DNA from: Aureliella helgolandensis
GTDB lineage: Bacteria; Planctomycetota; Planctomycetia; Pirellulales; Pirellulaceae
Length of the DNA stretch: 64,000 bases
Assembly: GCF_007752135.1 (NCBI RefSeq)
Contig: NZ_CP036298.1
Coordinates: 6,386,859-6,450,858, forward strand
Direction of reading: 5' to 3'
A program made the position numbers and the translations under genes. The notes beneath the pieces are model-generated. The model was not told the DNA's origin, made no database searches, and saw only the letters and a list, made by a program, of their open reading frames with translations. This document shows, piece by piece, positions 1 to 9,100 of the stretch. Every line of letters begins with the position of its first letter. Position 1 is the stretch's first letter.

Positions 1-1
1 C

Positions 2-412
2 ACCGAATCAGAAACCTTTGCGGCATCCCCCTTCGCTTGCAATGTCGCACTAGAAACCCTCCGCCAACTTGCGAGCGGTCATTGGTTTAAGCAGGCTCAA
101 AAACTGGGTGCCGAGCTACGAGAAATGGTCGGACAAATCGTCAAGACCACGGGCATCCCATGCCGCATTGATGGACAGGGGGCAGTCTGCACGATCGAGT
201 TTGCATCCCAAGAGCGGCCGATCGAACTAGCGCAGCGGCGCACACTCGATGTCATGAAACGCTGCGTCGCACTGGGACTACTCGTCCACTATACCGGGCC
301 TCGTAAAACGCGTATTGTCCTACTCCCCCCCTTCACCATCCTACCTGAAGAGTTGGAAGCCACGCGGCGACGACTGCAGCAAGTGTTCACACAATCTGCA
401 AGCAGTGCCTAG
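2..412 (+). CDS. Class III PLP aminotransferase, C-terminal part (cut by window start)
   Basis: The frame is open from the first bases to the stop at 410-412, so the gene begins outside the window. The visible 136 residues start with TESETFAASPFACNVALETL, which matches the C-terminal block of class III (fold type I) PLP aminotransferases such as acetylornithine or glutamate-semialdehyde aminotransferase, where a Thr-Phe-x-x-x-Pro-x-Ala-Cys segment follows the PLP lysine. The end, with LLPPFTILPEELEATRRRL, is the usual small-domain finish of the family. The PLP lysine lies upstream and cannot be seen, so substrate and pathway are unknown. It converges on the next gene with a 64-bp gap. Family assignment is fairly sure; the specific enzyme is not. 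Confidence 0.7.
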   Translation, partial: TESETFAASPFACNVALETLRQLASGHWFKQAQKLGAELREMVGQIVKTTGIPCRIDGQGAVCTIEFASQERPIELAQRRTLDVMKRCVALGLLVHYTGPRKTRIVLLPPFTILPEELEATRRRLQQVFTQSASSA

Positions 413-476
413 GTTCGGCAGCGCCACAGACATTCAGCTTGCTCATCGCGACAGGGCAGGGGGGCAGCGAGCCGCC

Positions 477-1826
477 TCAGACTGCAGCGAACTGTTTTAG
501 AAACTCACTGCGATAGGCTGCTTCTTCCTTGGGAAACGCTCGGTCGAAAAACTCAATGCTCCCGGCCCCTTTTTGGAACCGCTGCTTCTCAAACACGGGC
601 ATATCGATTCCAGTGAGGGTTCGCACTCCTGACGACACGACCTCCCCCTTCAGACGATACAGCTTTTCATGCTGCCAGTCGGTCAATTCGATGAACGGAA
701 TTCCCTCAGCAACTTGAATCACCTTGGGTAGGGCATAGGGACTAAAGCCTTGGAAACCACACACATTCGCCGGAGCAAACGTTCGCACATGCCCTCGGCT
801 TTGTCCGCCGCTGAAAACTAGGGAATGCTTAATGGCCGAGACGCCCCATCCCTCTTGGTACAACATTTGATTATTCAATACGCTGCGTATCGTCAACTCG
901 GGGTTTTCTTCGATCGGGTAATCCTTCAGGTTTTCATCACCACCATCTCCATCAACCAGCCAAGTCCACTCGGGATACCGATTCCGAATCTCTTGGCACA
1001 GGGCGAGTCCCATGGTGGCAGCTTGAATATCTAAAGGCTTGTAATCTTCAACGACCCCTATCGCCTTCCGCCAATCCACGGCCGCTGCAGGCACTTCGAT
1101 CACTTCCAACAGCATCTCAAGCTGCAACGGCTTGAGAAAGGCCAGAGCTTGTTGCGCATCAGTACTAAGCTTTCCACTGCCATCGGTATCGACCGATAGG
1201 GTAAATGCTTTGAGGCGCGCGGGACTCTGTCCCCGCTGGAGGAGCAAGTGATATAGCACAAGCACGAGACTGCCACTATCGATGCCACCCGAGAATAGAA
1301 CCCCTATCGGTTGCTGTTCATCAATTGCATCTAGCCAACGGCTGCACTCTTCGGCGAGTGCTCCAATATATTGTTGGCCGATCGTTTCAATATTGGCCGG
1401 CAAGCACTCGCGTTGTGGATCAAAAAATCGCTTGAGCTGTGGATTGGGATCCGGACATCCAACCAATTCGAGTTCGAGAATGTGATGGGCTGGCACCATG
1501 CGTGTGTAGGAGGGATGGAACTGATTCGCGAGCCCCTCAGCTTTGAGAGCCGCGACAATCTGGTCGATTCGCTCTGCGATAATGAGGCAGGGCCCCGCGG
1601 CGCGTTTCGCCAGGAAGTACCGTAGAGGTCGTCCAATCGACCGCGCGAGCCGAACCTTCTTGCCCTCACGCGCAACGATACAAAACTGACCATCAATTTC
1701 GCCCACGCGCTCCGCGTCGCCTGACAGCACGCGAGCGTGAGCCTCTTCGTAGCTCATGTTCAGCAGGATATTGTGGCTGGGATCAACAAAATCAACCACG
1801 CGTTCGATCGTCTGAGGTGCGTTCAT
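477..1826 (-). CDS. Asparagine-synthase-like amidotransferase without N-terminal nucleophile cysteine
   Basis: 449 residues from an ATG. The PP-loop for ATP is clear: SGGIDS at residues 179-184. A second synthetase-type block DGDGGDEN is at 292-299. The first ~150 residues resemble a reduced class II glutaminase domain, but residue 2 is Asn, so the Cys2 nucleophile needed to hydrolyse glutamine is absent. At 449 residues it is also shorter than AsnB (about 550-650). It should activate a carboxylate with ATP and use free ammonia or another amine; which substrate is not visible. It is the last gene of a tight leftward run, 30 bp after a 98-residue unknown gene, itself 13 bp after ugd. That context suggests amidation or modification of a uronic acid or glycan precursor (inference). 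Lasso-peptide cyclases share this fold but no precursor is seen. Confidence 0.75.
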   Translation of the reverse strand: MNAPQTIERVVDFVDPSHNILLNMSYEEAHARVLSGDAERVGEIDGQFCIVAREGKKVRLARSIGRPLRYFLAKRAAGPCLIIAERIDQIVAALKAEGLANQFHPSYTRMVPAHHILELELVGCPDPNPQLKRFFDPQRECLPANIETIGQQYIGALAEECSRWLDAIDEQQPIGVLFSGGIDSGSLVLVLYHLLLQRGQSPARLKAFTLSVDTDGSGKLSTDAQQALAFLKPLQLEMLLEVIEVPAAAVDWRKAIGVVEDYKPLDIQAATMGLALCQEIRNRYPEWTWLVDGDGGDENLKDYPIEENPELTIRSVLNNQMLYQEGWGVSAIKHSLVFSGGQSRGHVRTFAPANVCGFQGFSPYALPKVIQVAEGIPFIELTDWQHEKLYRLKGEVVSSGVRTLTGIDMPVFEKQRFQKGAGSIEFFDRAFPKEEAAYRSEFLKQFAAV

Positions 1827-1856
1827 ACTGGTAGGATTCGGTCAATGAATAGCAGG

Positions 1857-2153
1857 TTACAAGTGCAAGGGAACCAAGAACTGTTGTTCGTGCGATTGCT
1901 TTTGCAGCATCGTCTCGCGCCAAGGAACCGCTTGTTGATTCTCCAGACACTTGCGAATCGCCTCTTTTGCAGATTGCACGCTCTTACTCAATGCATCGCG
2001 CATGGTCGGTCCGTCCATAGACTCCAGTTCTAAGTTTGCAATTCTAGCACGAAAGCCCCCCGTGTCGGCCACTGCTACAAAAATCGTCAGGTTGTACACG
2101 GGAACAGCCGGCCGAGCTCCGTCGGGGCTCTGCGGTAGTGAGTGCTTATTCAT
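1857..2153 (-). CDS. Small protein of unknown function, 98 aa, between ugd and the asparagine-synthase-like gene
   Basis: The frame opens at a TTG at 2156, but ATG directly follows at 2153 and is the better start. The 98-residue product has no signal peptide or membrane segment. The middle (about residues 18-65) reads as a beta strand pair, YNLTIFVAVADTGGFRARI, followed by a Thr-Met-Arg-Asp-Ala-Leu helix. This layout loosely recalls the HicB-type partial RNase H fold (strand, Gly-Gly-aromatic turn, strand, then a helix), but no HicA partner is next to it, so it is not called an antitoxin. Spacing of 13 bp to ugd and 30 bp to the downstream gene argues for cotranscription and a role in the same process. 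I do not recognise the family. Confidence 0.6.
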   Translation of the reverse strand: MNKHSLPQSPDGARPAVPVYNLTIFVAVADTGGFRARIANLELESMDGPTMRDALSKSVQSAKEAIRKCLENQQAVPWRETMLQKQSHEQQFLVPLHL

Positions 2154-2166
2154 CAAGAACCTGCCA

Positions 2167-3555
2167 TTATTTTTTGCCGATTGCGTGAACTTCGAATCCG
2201 ATTTGCGCTAGTTTGGAATGGTTTAGAATATTGCGACCATCGAAGACAAAAGCGGGCTGATGCATCCCCTGATAGACGCGATCGAAGTCGAGCGTTTTGA
2301 ACTCATCCCATTCGGTAAGGACCGCAATCGCATGCGCCTCTTCAGCCGCTTCGTAACTCGTCGTCGCCACGTGCACGTTTTTTTCGATGAGCTCCCGTTC
2401 CGAGTTCGATAAGCTATCTCCGTTCGTCCGCATAACGATCTCCAAATCCTCCAGAATCCTCGCCTTTGAGACGCGAGGGTCGTAGATGTGCAACTGTGCC
2501 CGTTCGCGAAGTAGATCTCGGCAGACATAGATGGCTGCCGACTCTCGGGTGTCATTCGTATCCTTCTTGAACGCCCAGCCCCAAATCGCAATCCGCTTGC
2601 TCGACACGGTATTGAACATTGTCTTGACGATAGATTCTGCAAATCGTCGTTTCTGATAGTCGTTCATAACTACCACTTGCTCCCAGTACTCAGCGACTTC
2701 CTGCAAGCCGAAATGAGAACACAAGTAGACGAGGTTCAAGATATCTTTTTGAAAACAACTGCCGCCAAACCCAACAGAAGCCTTTAGGAATTTCGGGCCA
2801 ATGCGAGAATCGGTACCGATTGCCTTGGCAACTTCGTCCACGTCTGCTCCAGTGGCTTCACACAACGCACTCATCGCGTTGATTGAGGAGACGCGTTGAG
2901 CCAGAAACGCGTTGGCGGTCAATTTTGAGAGTTCACTACTCCACAGATTGGTGGTAAGGATTCTCTCGCTAGGCACCCAGTTGCCGTAGATATCGGCTAG
3001 GGTTTGAATCGCCTCAGCAGACTCACCACCAATGAGCACTCGATCGGGATTGAGCAGATCATTTACGGCGGTGCCTTCCGCCAAAAACTCGGGATTGCTC
3101 AAGACATCAAAGGTAGCTTCTGTAGCCACCGAGCTAAGAATCCGCTTTACCGCTTCGGCAGTCCGCACAGGCAACGTCGACTTCTCAACCACAATCGTAT
3201 GCCCCTGGGCAACGCGACCAATTTGTCGAGCACATTTCTCGACGAATTCCAGGTTGGCAGCGCGTCCCGCTCCAATTCCATACGTTTTTGTGGGTGTGTT
3301 GACTGAGATAAAAACGATGTCTGCTTCTGCAATCGCAGTTTCCACGTCGGTTGAAAACGTCAGATTTCGACCACGGGCCTCTTGAACGACAGCATCTAGC
3401 CCCGGTTCGTAGATCGGCAGCTCACTCGAATTCCAAGCAGCTATCCGGTCTGCGTTGAGATCCACTACATGCACCGAAATCTCAGGGCATTTCATCGCGA
3501 TCATGGCCATCGTGGGGCCACCGACATAACCGGCACCGATACAGCAAATCTTCAT
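2167..3555 (-). CDS. ugd: UDP-glucose 6-dehydrogenase, animal/plant-like type
   Basis: 462 residues from ATG. It oxidises UDP-glucose to UDP-glucuronate with two NAD+. Seen: the N-terminal Rossmann motif GAGYVGGPT (residues 8-16), ISVNTPTK (83-90), the EKSTLPV segment (124-130), [11 protein letters not shown] (153-163) and the catalytic cysteine C267 in FGGSCFQKD. The central helix and C-terminal UDP-binding domain follow, including [17 protein letters not shown]-type sequence. The wording of these motifs ([23 protein letters not shown]) is that of the eukaryotic UGDH branch rather than the shorter E. coli Ugd, a branch also known in some bacteria. It lies in the leftward polysaccharide region after fcl and gmd, with 253 bp to gmd, so it may have its own promoter. 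It supplies UDP-glucuronate for an exopolysaccharide or for UDP-xylose type sugars. Confidence 0.95.
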   Translation of the reverse strand: MKICCIGAGYVGGPTMAMIAMKCPEISVHVVDLNADRIAAWNSSELPIYEPGLDAVVQEARGRNLTFSTDVETAIAEADIVFISVNTPTKTYGIGAGRAANLEFVEKCARQIGRVAQGHTIVVEKSTLPVRTAEAVKRILSSVATEATFDVLSNPEFLAEGTAVNDLLNPDRVLIGGESAEAIQTLADIYGNWVPSERILTTNLWSSELSKLTANAFLAQRVSSINAMSALCEATGADVDEVAKAIGTDSRIGPKFLKASVGFGGSCFQKDILNLVYLCSHFGLQEVAEYWEQVVVMNDYQKRRFAESIVKTMFNTVSSKRIAIWGWAFKKDTNDTRESAAIYVCRDLLRERAQLHIYDPRVSKARILEDLEIVMRTNGDSLSNSERELIEKNVHVATTSYEAAEEAHAIAVLTEWDEFKTLDFDRVYQGMHQPAFVFDGRNILNHSKLAQIGFEVHAIGKK

Positions 3556-3808
3556 TGGAGCAACAACACTTCAAGTATCAAAGGGGCAAAATTTTACGAC
3601 CATCAGACTTCACCCCACCAGTGTAGTCAACGCTCTCCAAAAATCAGTGCGGTGCTCTTAAGGGGGGCTTCAAAGACGAGTCCCGTGCGGAATCACAACG
3701 AAAAATCGGATTGCAAGACCTCGCCATAAGCTCGTTCCTCCGCCTGCACCGCGGACGATAAACTGTCTTCAGCATTATCGCGAACCTAAGTACACGTTGG
3801 TTTCCGCA

Positions 3809-4825
3809 CTAGGAAGCCTGAAATCCGGAATTGTGCAATTCCCGTTTAGCAAGGTTCAAGTCGTGTTCGACCATGATGCGTGCCAATTCTTGAAGATCAG
3901 TCTTAGGCGTCCAGCCCAATTTCTCTTTGGCTTTGCTTGCATCCCCCAACAATAAATCGACCTCTGCGGGTCGGAAATATCGCGGATCAATCTCCACATA
4001 CTCGTTCCAATCGAGGTCGAGCTGTCCAAAGACCAAATCAAGAAAATCTCGGATCGTATAGGTCGCTCCCGTCGCAATCACAAAATCTTCGGGCGCGTCC
4101 TGCTGCAACATGAGCCACATCGCTTCCACATAGTCCTTGGCGAAGCCCCAATCCCGCTTTGCATCGAGATTTCCAAGGTAGAGCTTTTTCTGGGCGCCGA
4201 GTTTGATGCGCGTCGCAGCTCGAGTGATTTTTCGAGTTACAAACGTTTCCCCCCGACGCGGTGATTCGTGATTGAACAAAATGCCGTTGCACGAATACAT
4301 GTTGTAACTTCGACGATAGTTGATCGTCTGGAAAAACGCATACACCTTGGCGCAGGCATAGGGAGACTGTGGATTGAACGGTGTTGTCTCCGTTTGCGGC
4401 GTCTCCAGCACTTTGCCGAACATTTCCGACGAAGAGGCCTGATAGACTCGAACTTGCTTGTGCTTGTTCAACAATCTGGCAGCTTCGAGCACGTTCAGCG
4501 CTCCCACACCGTCGCTCATCAGCGTGTATACGGGTTGATCAAAGGAAACTCGCACATGGCTTTGAGCACCCAGGTTGTAGATTTCATCGGGCTGGATCTC
4601 TTGCACCAAATTGGTCAGAGCTTGACCGTCCGTCAGGTCGCCATAGTGCAACAACAACTGTGGATTTTCGTGGGAGTCTTGGTAGAGATGGTCGATCCGC
4701 CCGGTGGAAAAGCTACTACTGCGGCGTACGAGACCGTGAACTTTATAGCCTTTCTCCAGCAATAGTTCCGCTAAGTACGATCCATCTTGACCGGTGATGC
4801 CAGTGATTAAAGCAGATTTGTTCAT
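3809..4825 (-). CDS. gmd: GDP-mannose 4,6-dehydratase
   Basis: 338 residues, the usual length. It converts GDP-D-mannose to GDP-4-keto-6-deoxymannose, the first step to GDP-L-fucose. Seen: the short-chain-type NADP(H) motif [12 protein letters not shown] at residues 9-20, the [15 protein letters not shown] segment, [12 protein letters not shown], the catalytic SSSEMFG loop, a Tyr-x-x-x-Lys (YACAK) and the [17 protein letters not shown] block typical of GMD. The next gene is fcl, 65 bp upstream, which does the second and third reactions, so the two form a GDP-fucose unit. Nothing is truncated. The YACAK wording differs from the more usual YAVAK/YAVSK but keeps the two catalytic residues. Confidence 0.97.
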   Translation of the reverse strand: MNKSALITGITGQDGSYLAELLLEKGYKVHGLVRRSSSFSTGRIDHLYQDSHENPQLLLHYGDLTDGQALTNLVQEIQPDEIYNLGAQSHVRVSFDQPVYTLMSDGVGALNVLEAARLLNKHKQVRVYQASSSEMFGKVLETPQTETTPFNPQSPYACAKVYAFFQTINYRRSYNMYSCNGILFNHESPRRGETFVTRKITRAATRIKLGAQKKLYLGNLDAKRDWGFAKDYVEAMWLMLQQDAPEDFVIATGATYTIRDFLDLVFGQLDLDWNEYVEIDPRYFRPAEVDLLLGDASKAKEKLGWTPKTDLQELARIMVEHDLNLAKRELHNSGFQAS

Positions 4826-4890
4826 GGAGCTAAAAACTTTGTCTGATTAAATTTTTTGAGAATTTCCAAGAGTACAGATAAGGGCTAGCG

Positions 4891-5841
4891 TTATACCGAA
4901 CGCAAGCTATTGGATTCAATACGTCGCAAAAAGTCGGCATAAGTCCGGCGGACACCGTCTTCGAGGTCGGTCGTCGGCGACCAACCGGTAGACTCCAACA
5001 AGCGGATGCTGGTCAGCTTCCGTGGCGTGCCATCGGGCTTGGAGGGGTCCGTCTCAATGGCGCCTTGAAACCCCACAACTTTGGCTACCAGTCTAGCTAG
5101 TTCTAAGATGCTCCGGTCCTTGCCTGAGCCAACATTCACCCAATCTGGTGGATTTTCGAGCGACAGGAGATGCACAATAGCGTCTGCCATGTCGTCCACA
5201 AAGAGGAATTCGCGGCGTGGTTCCCCCGTTCCCCAGATGGCTACACTCGGAACATCATTCTGTTTCGCGCTGTGAAACCGGAGAATTAGGGCCGGGAGCA
5301 CGTGGCTATGTTGAGGGTGATAATTGTCTCCCGGACCATACAGATTGGTGGGCATGGCCGAATGGAATAGAACCCCGTGTTGTCGGCGGTAGTATTCGCA
5401 CAACTTGAGTCCGCAGATTTTCGCCAAGGCATAGGCCTCGTTGGTTTGCTCGAGAGGACCGGTCAACAATTGGTCTTCGGTAATCGGCTGATTGGCCATC
5501 CGCGGGTAGATGCATGTGCTTCCCAGAAACAGGAAACGCTTGACGCCATGTCGAAAGGCTGAGGTAATTGTAGCCAACTGAGCATTGAGATTCTCCGTCA
5601 GAAATTCAACAGGATAGGTGTTGTTCGCATGAATACCGCCAACACGTGCCGCCGCAAATACCACCATTTCCGGCCGTTCCTGCCTGAAAAAATCGTCGAC
5701 TCGAACATGGTCCTCCAAGTCTAAATCAGCACGGTTGCGCGTGACCAACCGAATTCCAGGCTCAGCTTGGAGTCGCCGGCAAACTGCAGATCCCACCATC
5801 CCTCGATGGCCAGCCACATAGATTGAGGAGTATTTGAGCAT
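4891..5841 (-). CDS. fcl: GDP-L-fucose synthase (epimerase/reductase)
   Basis: 316 residues from the ATG at 5841. The open frame continues upstream to a TTG at 6018, but that would add 59 unconserved residues and overlap the previous gene, while [20 protein letters not shown] is the normal family N-terminus. The enzyme epimerises and reduces GDP-4-keto-6-deoxymannose to GDP-L-fucose with NADPH. Seen: GHRGMVGSA (residues 11-19), the Ser-Thr-Cys-Ile-Tyr-Pro block, YALAK with the catalytic Tyr and Lys, and [20 protein letters not shown], characteristic of fucose synthases. It follows the NusG-like gene with 173 bp between them and precedes gmd by 65 bp. Assignment is certain; only the start was open to doubt. 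Confidence 0.95.
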   Translation of the reverse strand: MLKYSSIYVAGHRGMVGSAVCRRLQAEPGIRLVTRNRADLDLEDHVRVDDFFRQERPEMVVFAAARVGGIHANNTYPVEFLTENLNAQLATITSAFRHGVKRFLFLGSTCIYPRMANQPITEDQLLTGPLEQTNEAYALAKICGLKLCEYYRRQHGVLFHSAMPTNLYGPGDNYHPQHSHVLPALILRFHSAKQNDVPSVAIWGTGEPRREFLFVDDMADAIVHLLSLENPPDWVNVGSGKDRSILELARLVAKVVGFQGAIETDPSKPDGTPRKLTSIRLLESTGWSPTTDLEDGVRRTYADFLRRIESNSLRSV

Positions 5842-6014
5842 ACCTACACTTTTGACGAATTCAGGACCCGGCACACAACTAGTTTCTTCCCTTGAACGAA
5901 CTCCGCCGGAATGCTTTCGTCTGACAACAAACATCGGTCGGAGTCTGGAATTTGCAAGAATTGAATGCTTGCCACTCTGCTCTGGTCCACATCGTAGCGG
6001 ATCACTCCTGATGC

Positions 6015-6566
6015 TCAAATCGGATCGGCCTGAAAATCCTCGATCACCACCGAAACACCTTGTTCCATAAATCGCACGTTCACCTGCAAACGCACCTCCT
6101 TGTCACGACGCACTATAACACCTTCGTACCCCGCAAACGATCCGCTGCGAATGCGGACGCGCTGCCCCGGTTCCAGTCGACTTTCGGGCGATAGAGGGGA
6201 ATCGGTCGCAATCAAGCTTCTAATTTGCCGCAGATCGGTAACCAACTCCAGCGGTTGGGGCACCGGCATAACTCGGCTGACGCTGCCTGTGCTTACCGTC
6301 TTGTACCTCGTCAGCTCATCACCGCAAACAAATACATAGTTGCCGAACAAGGGCTCGTAACTTACTCGCTTTCGCCCATTGGGAGAGCGGTAGCGTCGTT
6401 CGATAATCGGAGCGTAGAAGGGCAGGTTCAGCTTGGTCAGTTGCCGCATCAACTTCTTTTCATGTCGCGATAACGTGTACATGGCCCACCAGGGCTGACA
6501 AGTCGCCACCTCACTATCAAGCAAGTTCTCTGGATAAATGTCGGCTTCACGATTTAGGATCGGCAT
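6015..6566 (-). CDS. NusG/RfaH-family transcription elongation factor of a polysaccharide operon
   Basis: 183 residues from ATG 6566 (the frame opens at a TTG at 6587; a GAG-containing site sits about 10 bases before the ATG). The N-terminal NGN domain starts at [18 protein letters not shown] and includes [10 protein letters not shown] and the LFGNYVFV strand; the C-terminal KOW region reads [19 protein letters not shown]. Such paralogues bind RNA polymerase and let it read through long polysaccharide operons. It is not the housekeeping NusG: there is no secE or ribosomal protein gene nearby, and it opens a sugar-nucleotide cluster (fcl, gmd, ugd), the usual place of RfaH/UpxY-type factors. 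An ops-type recruitment site was looked for upstream and not recognised. Target and mechanism are inferred from family and position. Confidence 0.85.
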   Translation of the reverse strand: MPILNREADIYPENLLDSEVATCQPWWAMYTLSRHEKKLMRQLTKLNLPFYAPIIERRYRSPNGRKRVSYEPLFGNYVFVCGDELTRYKTVSTGSVSRVMPVPQPLELVTDLRQIRSLIATDSPLSPESRLEPGQRVRIRSGSFAGYEGVIVRRDKEVRLQVNVRFMEQGVSVVIEDFQADPI

Positions 6567-7096
6567 AACATCACTCGTTGCACGCAAGCAAATTGAAACA
6601 GAAGTTGTGCAGCTGCCCTGCCACTTGCATGCTCCCTATGGCGTGCGGACAAGTGGCCAACTGGACTCAACGACGGAACGGCCAAACCTCCTCCTACGCT
6701 GTTCTTGCATTCCACTCGCTAGCGTCTAGTCGACGAGTTTGCTTGCATTGCGTAGGCCTGAAGTCACCCAGAGACCTTTACTACCAGATCTCTGCTTCGC
6801 TGGATAGACATTTCCTGGGCACCGCACCCGGTGGCGGGCGCGTGCTCTGGCGACGTATCCCCCAGAGCACTTCCTGGTTTGAAACGGCAGAGGTTGCACC
6901 AACATCCCGCCAGCACTCCCATCGCGACAGCGATCCATGGATGCCGGGTTGGTGCACAATATTGCCGCTGCGAAATTATTGCCGCTGCGAAATTCGCCGC
7001 CGACGCCTGTACTCAATCTCCCGCTGAGCCTACCGATGCCGCAGACTCCAGTGGTGAAGAACGCTTGTACCGCTTACCCAGCGTCAAGAGGCAGGC
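6567..7096. other. 530-bp leader region upstream of the NusG-like gene
   Basis: Between the leftward WecA-like gene and the NusG-like gene there is no convincing gene; a 96-codon leftward frame at 6726-7016 has no recognisable product. It holds a perfect 17-bp tandem duplication at 6961-6994 (see separate entry). Its place before an RfaH-type gene makes it a plausible site for the operon promoter and a long untranslated leader, but no clear -35/-10 pair was identified. Confidence 0.4.
6961..6994. repeat. Tandem duplication, 17 bp x 2
   Basis: ATTGCCGCTGCGAAATT occurs twice head to tail without mismatch, inside the long leader between the WecA-like and NusG-like genes. Perfect identity points to a recent slippage event or a double binding site. 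The core TTGCCGCTG also occurs in the ~115-bp intergenic repeats near 12.7 and 15.9 kb, but the surroundings do not match, so it is not called a copy of that family. Confidence 0.9.
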
Positions 7097-8635
7097 TTAG
7101 CCACGGAGCGTGGGCACGCCAGGAACCGCAAGCTGCGGTGATTCCAGCGATTCAGAATCGGTCGGACGAGATGCCTCAGGCAGTACGAGCGACGGCGAAA
7201 GTACAAGCTCAATCTGAGGAATGAGTTCTTCCACAAATTCGATCGTTTTGCCAATCACACCGATCGAATCTCCAGACTCCGTTGGCCCCGCCAGGTCGAT
7301 TCGGCCTGCAATCCTGCCGCTGAAGTGGAGCGGCAATGAAGCGGTCCAACGCTCCGCACGGTCAGGCATCTTGAGACGATGCCACGTTCCGTGAAACCCT
7401 TCCTCCAACCAGGGTACATTCAAATCCATGTGCACTTTGCATAGGCCCTCGGTGTCCGCGAACTCAACCAGCGACTGCCAAGTCGATTCCCATTGTCGCG
7501 TCCCTTGCAAGTGAACCGTTCGCTCCCTCCCAGAATCGATTCCCTCAACTGGCTGAAGCATGCTGCCCGCAAACTGCGATGCCTTGCGCATCATGAGCAC
7601 CACCTCTGCGTAACCAAACGCTTTGGTGGTTACCAACATGGCAAACACCACCAATACGCTCAGCGGTGCGATCCAGTCTCGCCCGAAAATTTGACCGGCA
7701 AGAGCCCCCGATGCGGTAATCAGCGAGAGGACAGCCACGATGACCAATAGGCTTCGATCCCCTAAGCCGCGATTCTTCAACGTATGGTGCATGTGCGCGC
7801 GATCGGTCGTGTAGATCGAACGACCTGTCAACTTACGCCGAATGATCGCCATGCATGAGTCGAGTAGCGGAAGGGACAAGATCGCTAGCGGCGCGAGGAA
7901 AGCAACCGTAGCAGGCCCCTTCAACGAACAACGGATGGCCAGCGCCCCCGTTACCATCCCCACCAAGAGGCTTCCCGAGTCACCAAGGAAAATCGACGCG
8001 GGCGGGAAGTTGAAGACCAAGAACCCAATCAATGCTCCACAGAAGGCAAAGGCAATCACCGATTCGGCGAAGTTGTGATTCACCGAGGCCAGGACCCCCA
8101 ACGCACCACAAATAACAGCTCCCAATGTTGAACATAAACCATCCGAGCCATCAATCAGATTGAGTGCATTGGTGGTCATCAGCAACCATAGAATACTCAG
8201 GGGAATTGCAAGCAACCCCAGTTCGATTTGATTACCAAATATCTGCAGGCTGCCGATCTTGAAGCCAGCTAACACGAGCATCGCAGCCAGCACGGTCTGC
8301 CCAAGCAGCTTTTGCCGACCTCTCAATGTCCAAATATCGTCGGCAAGTCCCAACAACCAAATGCCTACCATGGCCGACAACAGTGCCAAATAGGGGGTAA
8401 TATGGGTTATCTTCAACAACGATAGGTCAAAGCTGGTCGCTGCAATTCCACCGACGATCAAGACGGAGAACAGCACTGCAGTCCCCCCCGCACGAGCGAT
8501 AACTCGTCCATGTAGCTTGCGATGACCATCGGGATGATCGACAATCCCAAATCGGATTGCAAACTGTCGCACGAGAGGGGTTAACACCACTGATAGCAGA
8601 AAGCTAGCGATGAAAACCAAGGAAAGCTCAAGCAT
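7097..8635 (-). CDS. WecA/MraY-type polyprenyl-phosphate GlcNAc-1-phosphate transferase with C-terminal extension
   Basis: 512 residues from ATG 8635 (a TTG lies 27 bases upstream without a ribosome site). It transfers a sugar-1-phosphate from a UDP-sugar to a lipid carrier and so starts glycan assembly at the membrane. Seen: about ten hydrophobic segments in the first ~340 residues, the LGLADDIW Asp pair, NLIDGSDGLCSTLG, and FLGDSGSLLVG, all signature blocks of the family, plus a His-rich loop DRAHMHHTLKNRGL. The last ~160 residues (from about FAGSMLQPVEGIDSG) are soluble and not part of the core fold; many planctomycete homologues seem to carry such tails, function unknown. It lies upstream of the NusG-like/fcl/gmd/ugd run and fits as its initiating enzyme. 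The exact sugar is not determinable. Confidence 0.88.
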   Translation of the reverse strand: MLELSLVFIASFLLSVVLTPLVRQFAIRFGIVDHPDGHRKLHGRVIARAGGTAVLFSVLIVGGIAATSFDLSLLKITHITPYLALLSAMVGIWLLGLADDIWTLRGRQKLLGQTVLAAMLVLAGFKIGSLQIFGNQIELGLLAIPLSILWLLMTTNALNLIDGSDGLCSTLGAVICGALGVLASVNHNFAESVIAFAFCGALIGFLVFNFPPASIFLGDSGSLLVGMVTGALAIRCSLKGPATVAFLAPLAILSLPLLDSCMAIIRRKLTGRSIYTTDRAHMHHTLKNRGLGDRSLLVIVAVLSLITASGALAGQIFGRDWIAPLSVLVVFAMLVTTKAFGYAEVVLMMRKASQFAGSMLQPVEGIDSGRERTVHLQGTRQWESTWQSLVEFADTEGLCKVHMDLNVPWLEEGFHGTWHRLKMPDRAERWTASLPLHFSGRIAGRIDLAGPTESGDSIGVIGKTIEFVEELIPQIELVLSPSLVLPEASRPTDSESLESPQLAVPGVPTLRG

Positions 8636-9100
8636 TTGTTGACTCTGTAGATCGAAAGGCAAGTTGCTTTAGCAGATCGGGCAAATCTGCCTCTTCAGAA
8701 GCCCATACTGATTCGCTGATTATTCGGCGCCAACAAATTCCGGTTGAAAGACTTAGGCAGCCAGCATCGGGCGGTCATTATATGCCGACTGTAGGGTTTT
8801 GAACACCAATTGGGGCTCGAATGGTCCTTCCGATTATCGGGTATTTAAATTACCTAACCCCACTCTCCACGTCGCCCAATTTTCCAACGAGCCGCAGGAA
8901 GCCCCCCAACAAGAGCGGCATTCACCCCGCCTGCAGAACCCCGAGCAGTGGAAAAACCAGAGGCCCAACCGCACCTCCCATTCATCGCCCCCCCATTACG
9001 GATTCCGCCCTAGTCACACATGCGTCACCACTGCTCTACAGACGTCAATTGCATCCAGGAATCACTCCCCGGCCAGCGACTTCTCCCGCAGTTTTGCCCA
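8636..9100. other. 465-bp intergenic region, no gene recognised
   Basis: Lies between the 3' end of the GDPD gene and the 5' end of the WecA-like gene, both leftward. Rightward frames across 8799-9173 are proline/serine-rich translations of C-rich DNA and run into the GDPD gene on the other strand, so they are not called. It should hold the promoter of the WecA-like gene; no clear motif was identified. Confidence 0.4.

Noticed and set aside
477-2153. Lasso-peptide system (asparagine-synthase-like cyclase plus small gene)
   Set aside because: The 98-residue protein has no leader/core pattern, and no B-type protease or exporter is adjacent; the neighbours are sugar-nucleotide genes.
1857-2153. 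HicB antitoxin
   Set aside because: Only a loose resemblance in strand/helix order; no HicA-like partner on either side.
6567-7096. ops element for the RfaH-like factor
   Set aside because: GGCGGTAGCGTG or a close variant was not found on either strand of the leader.
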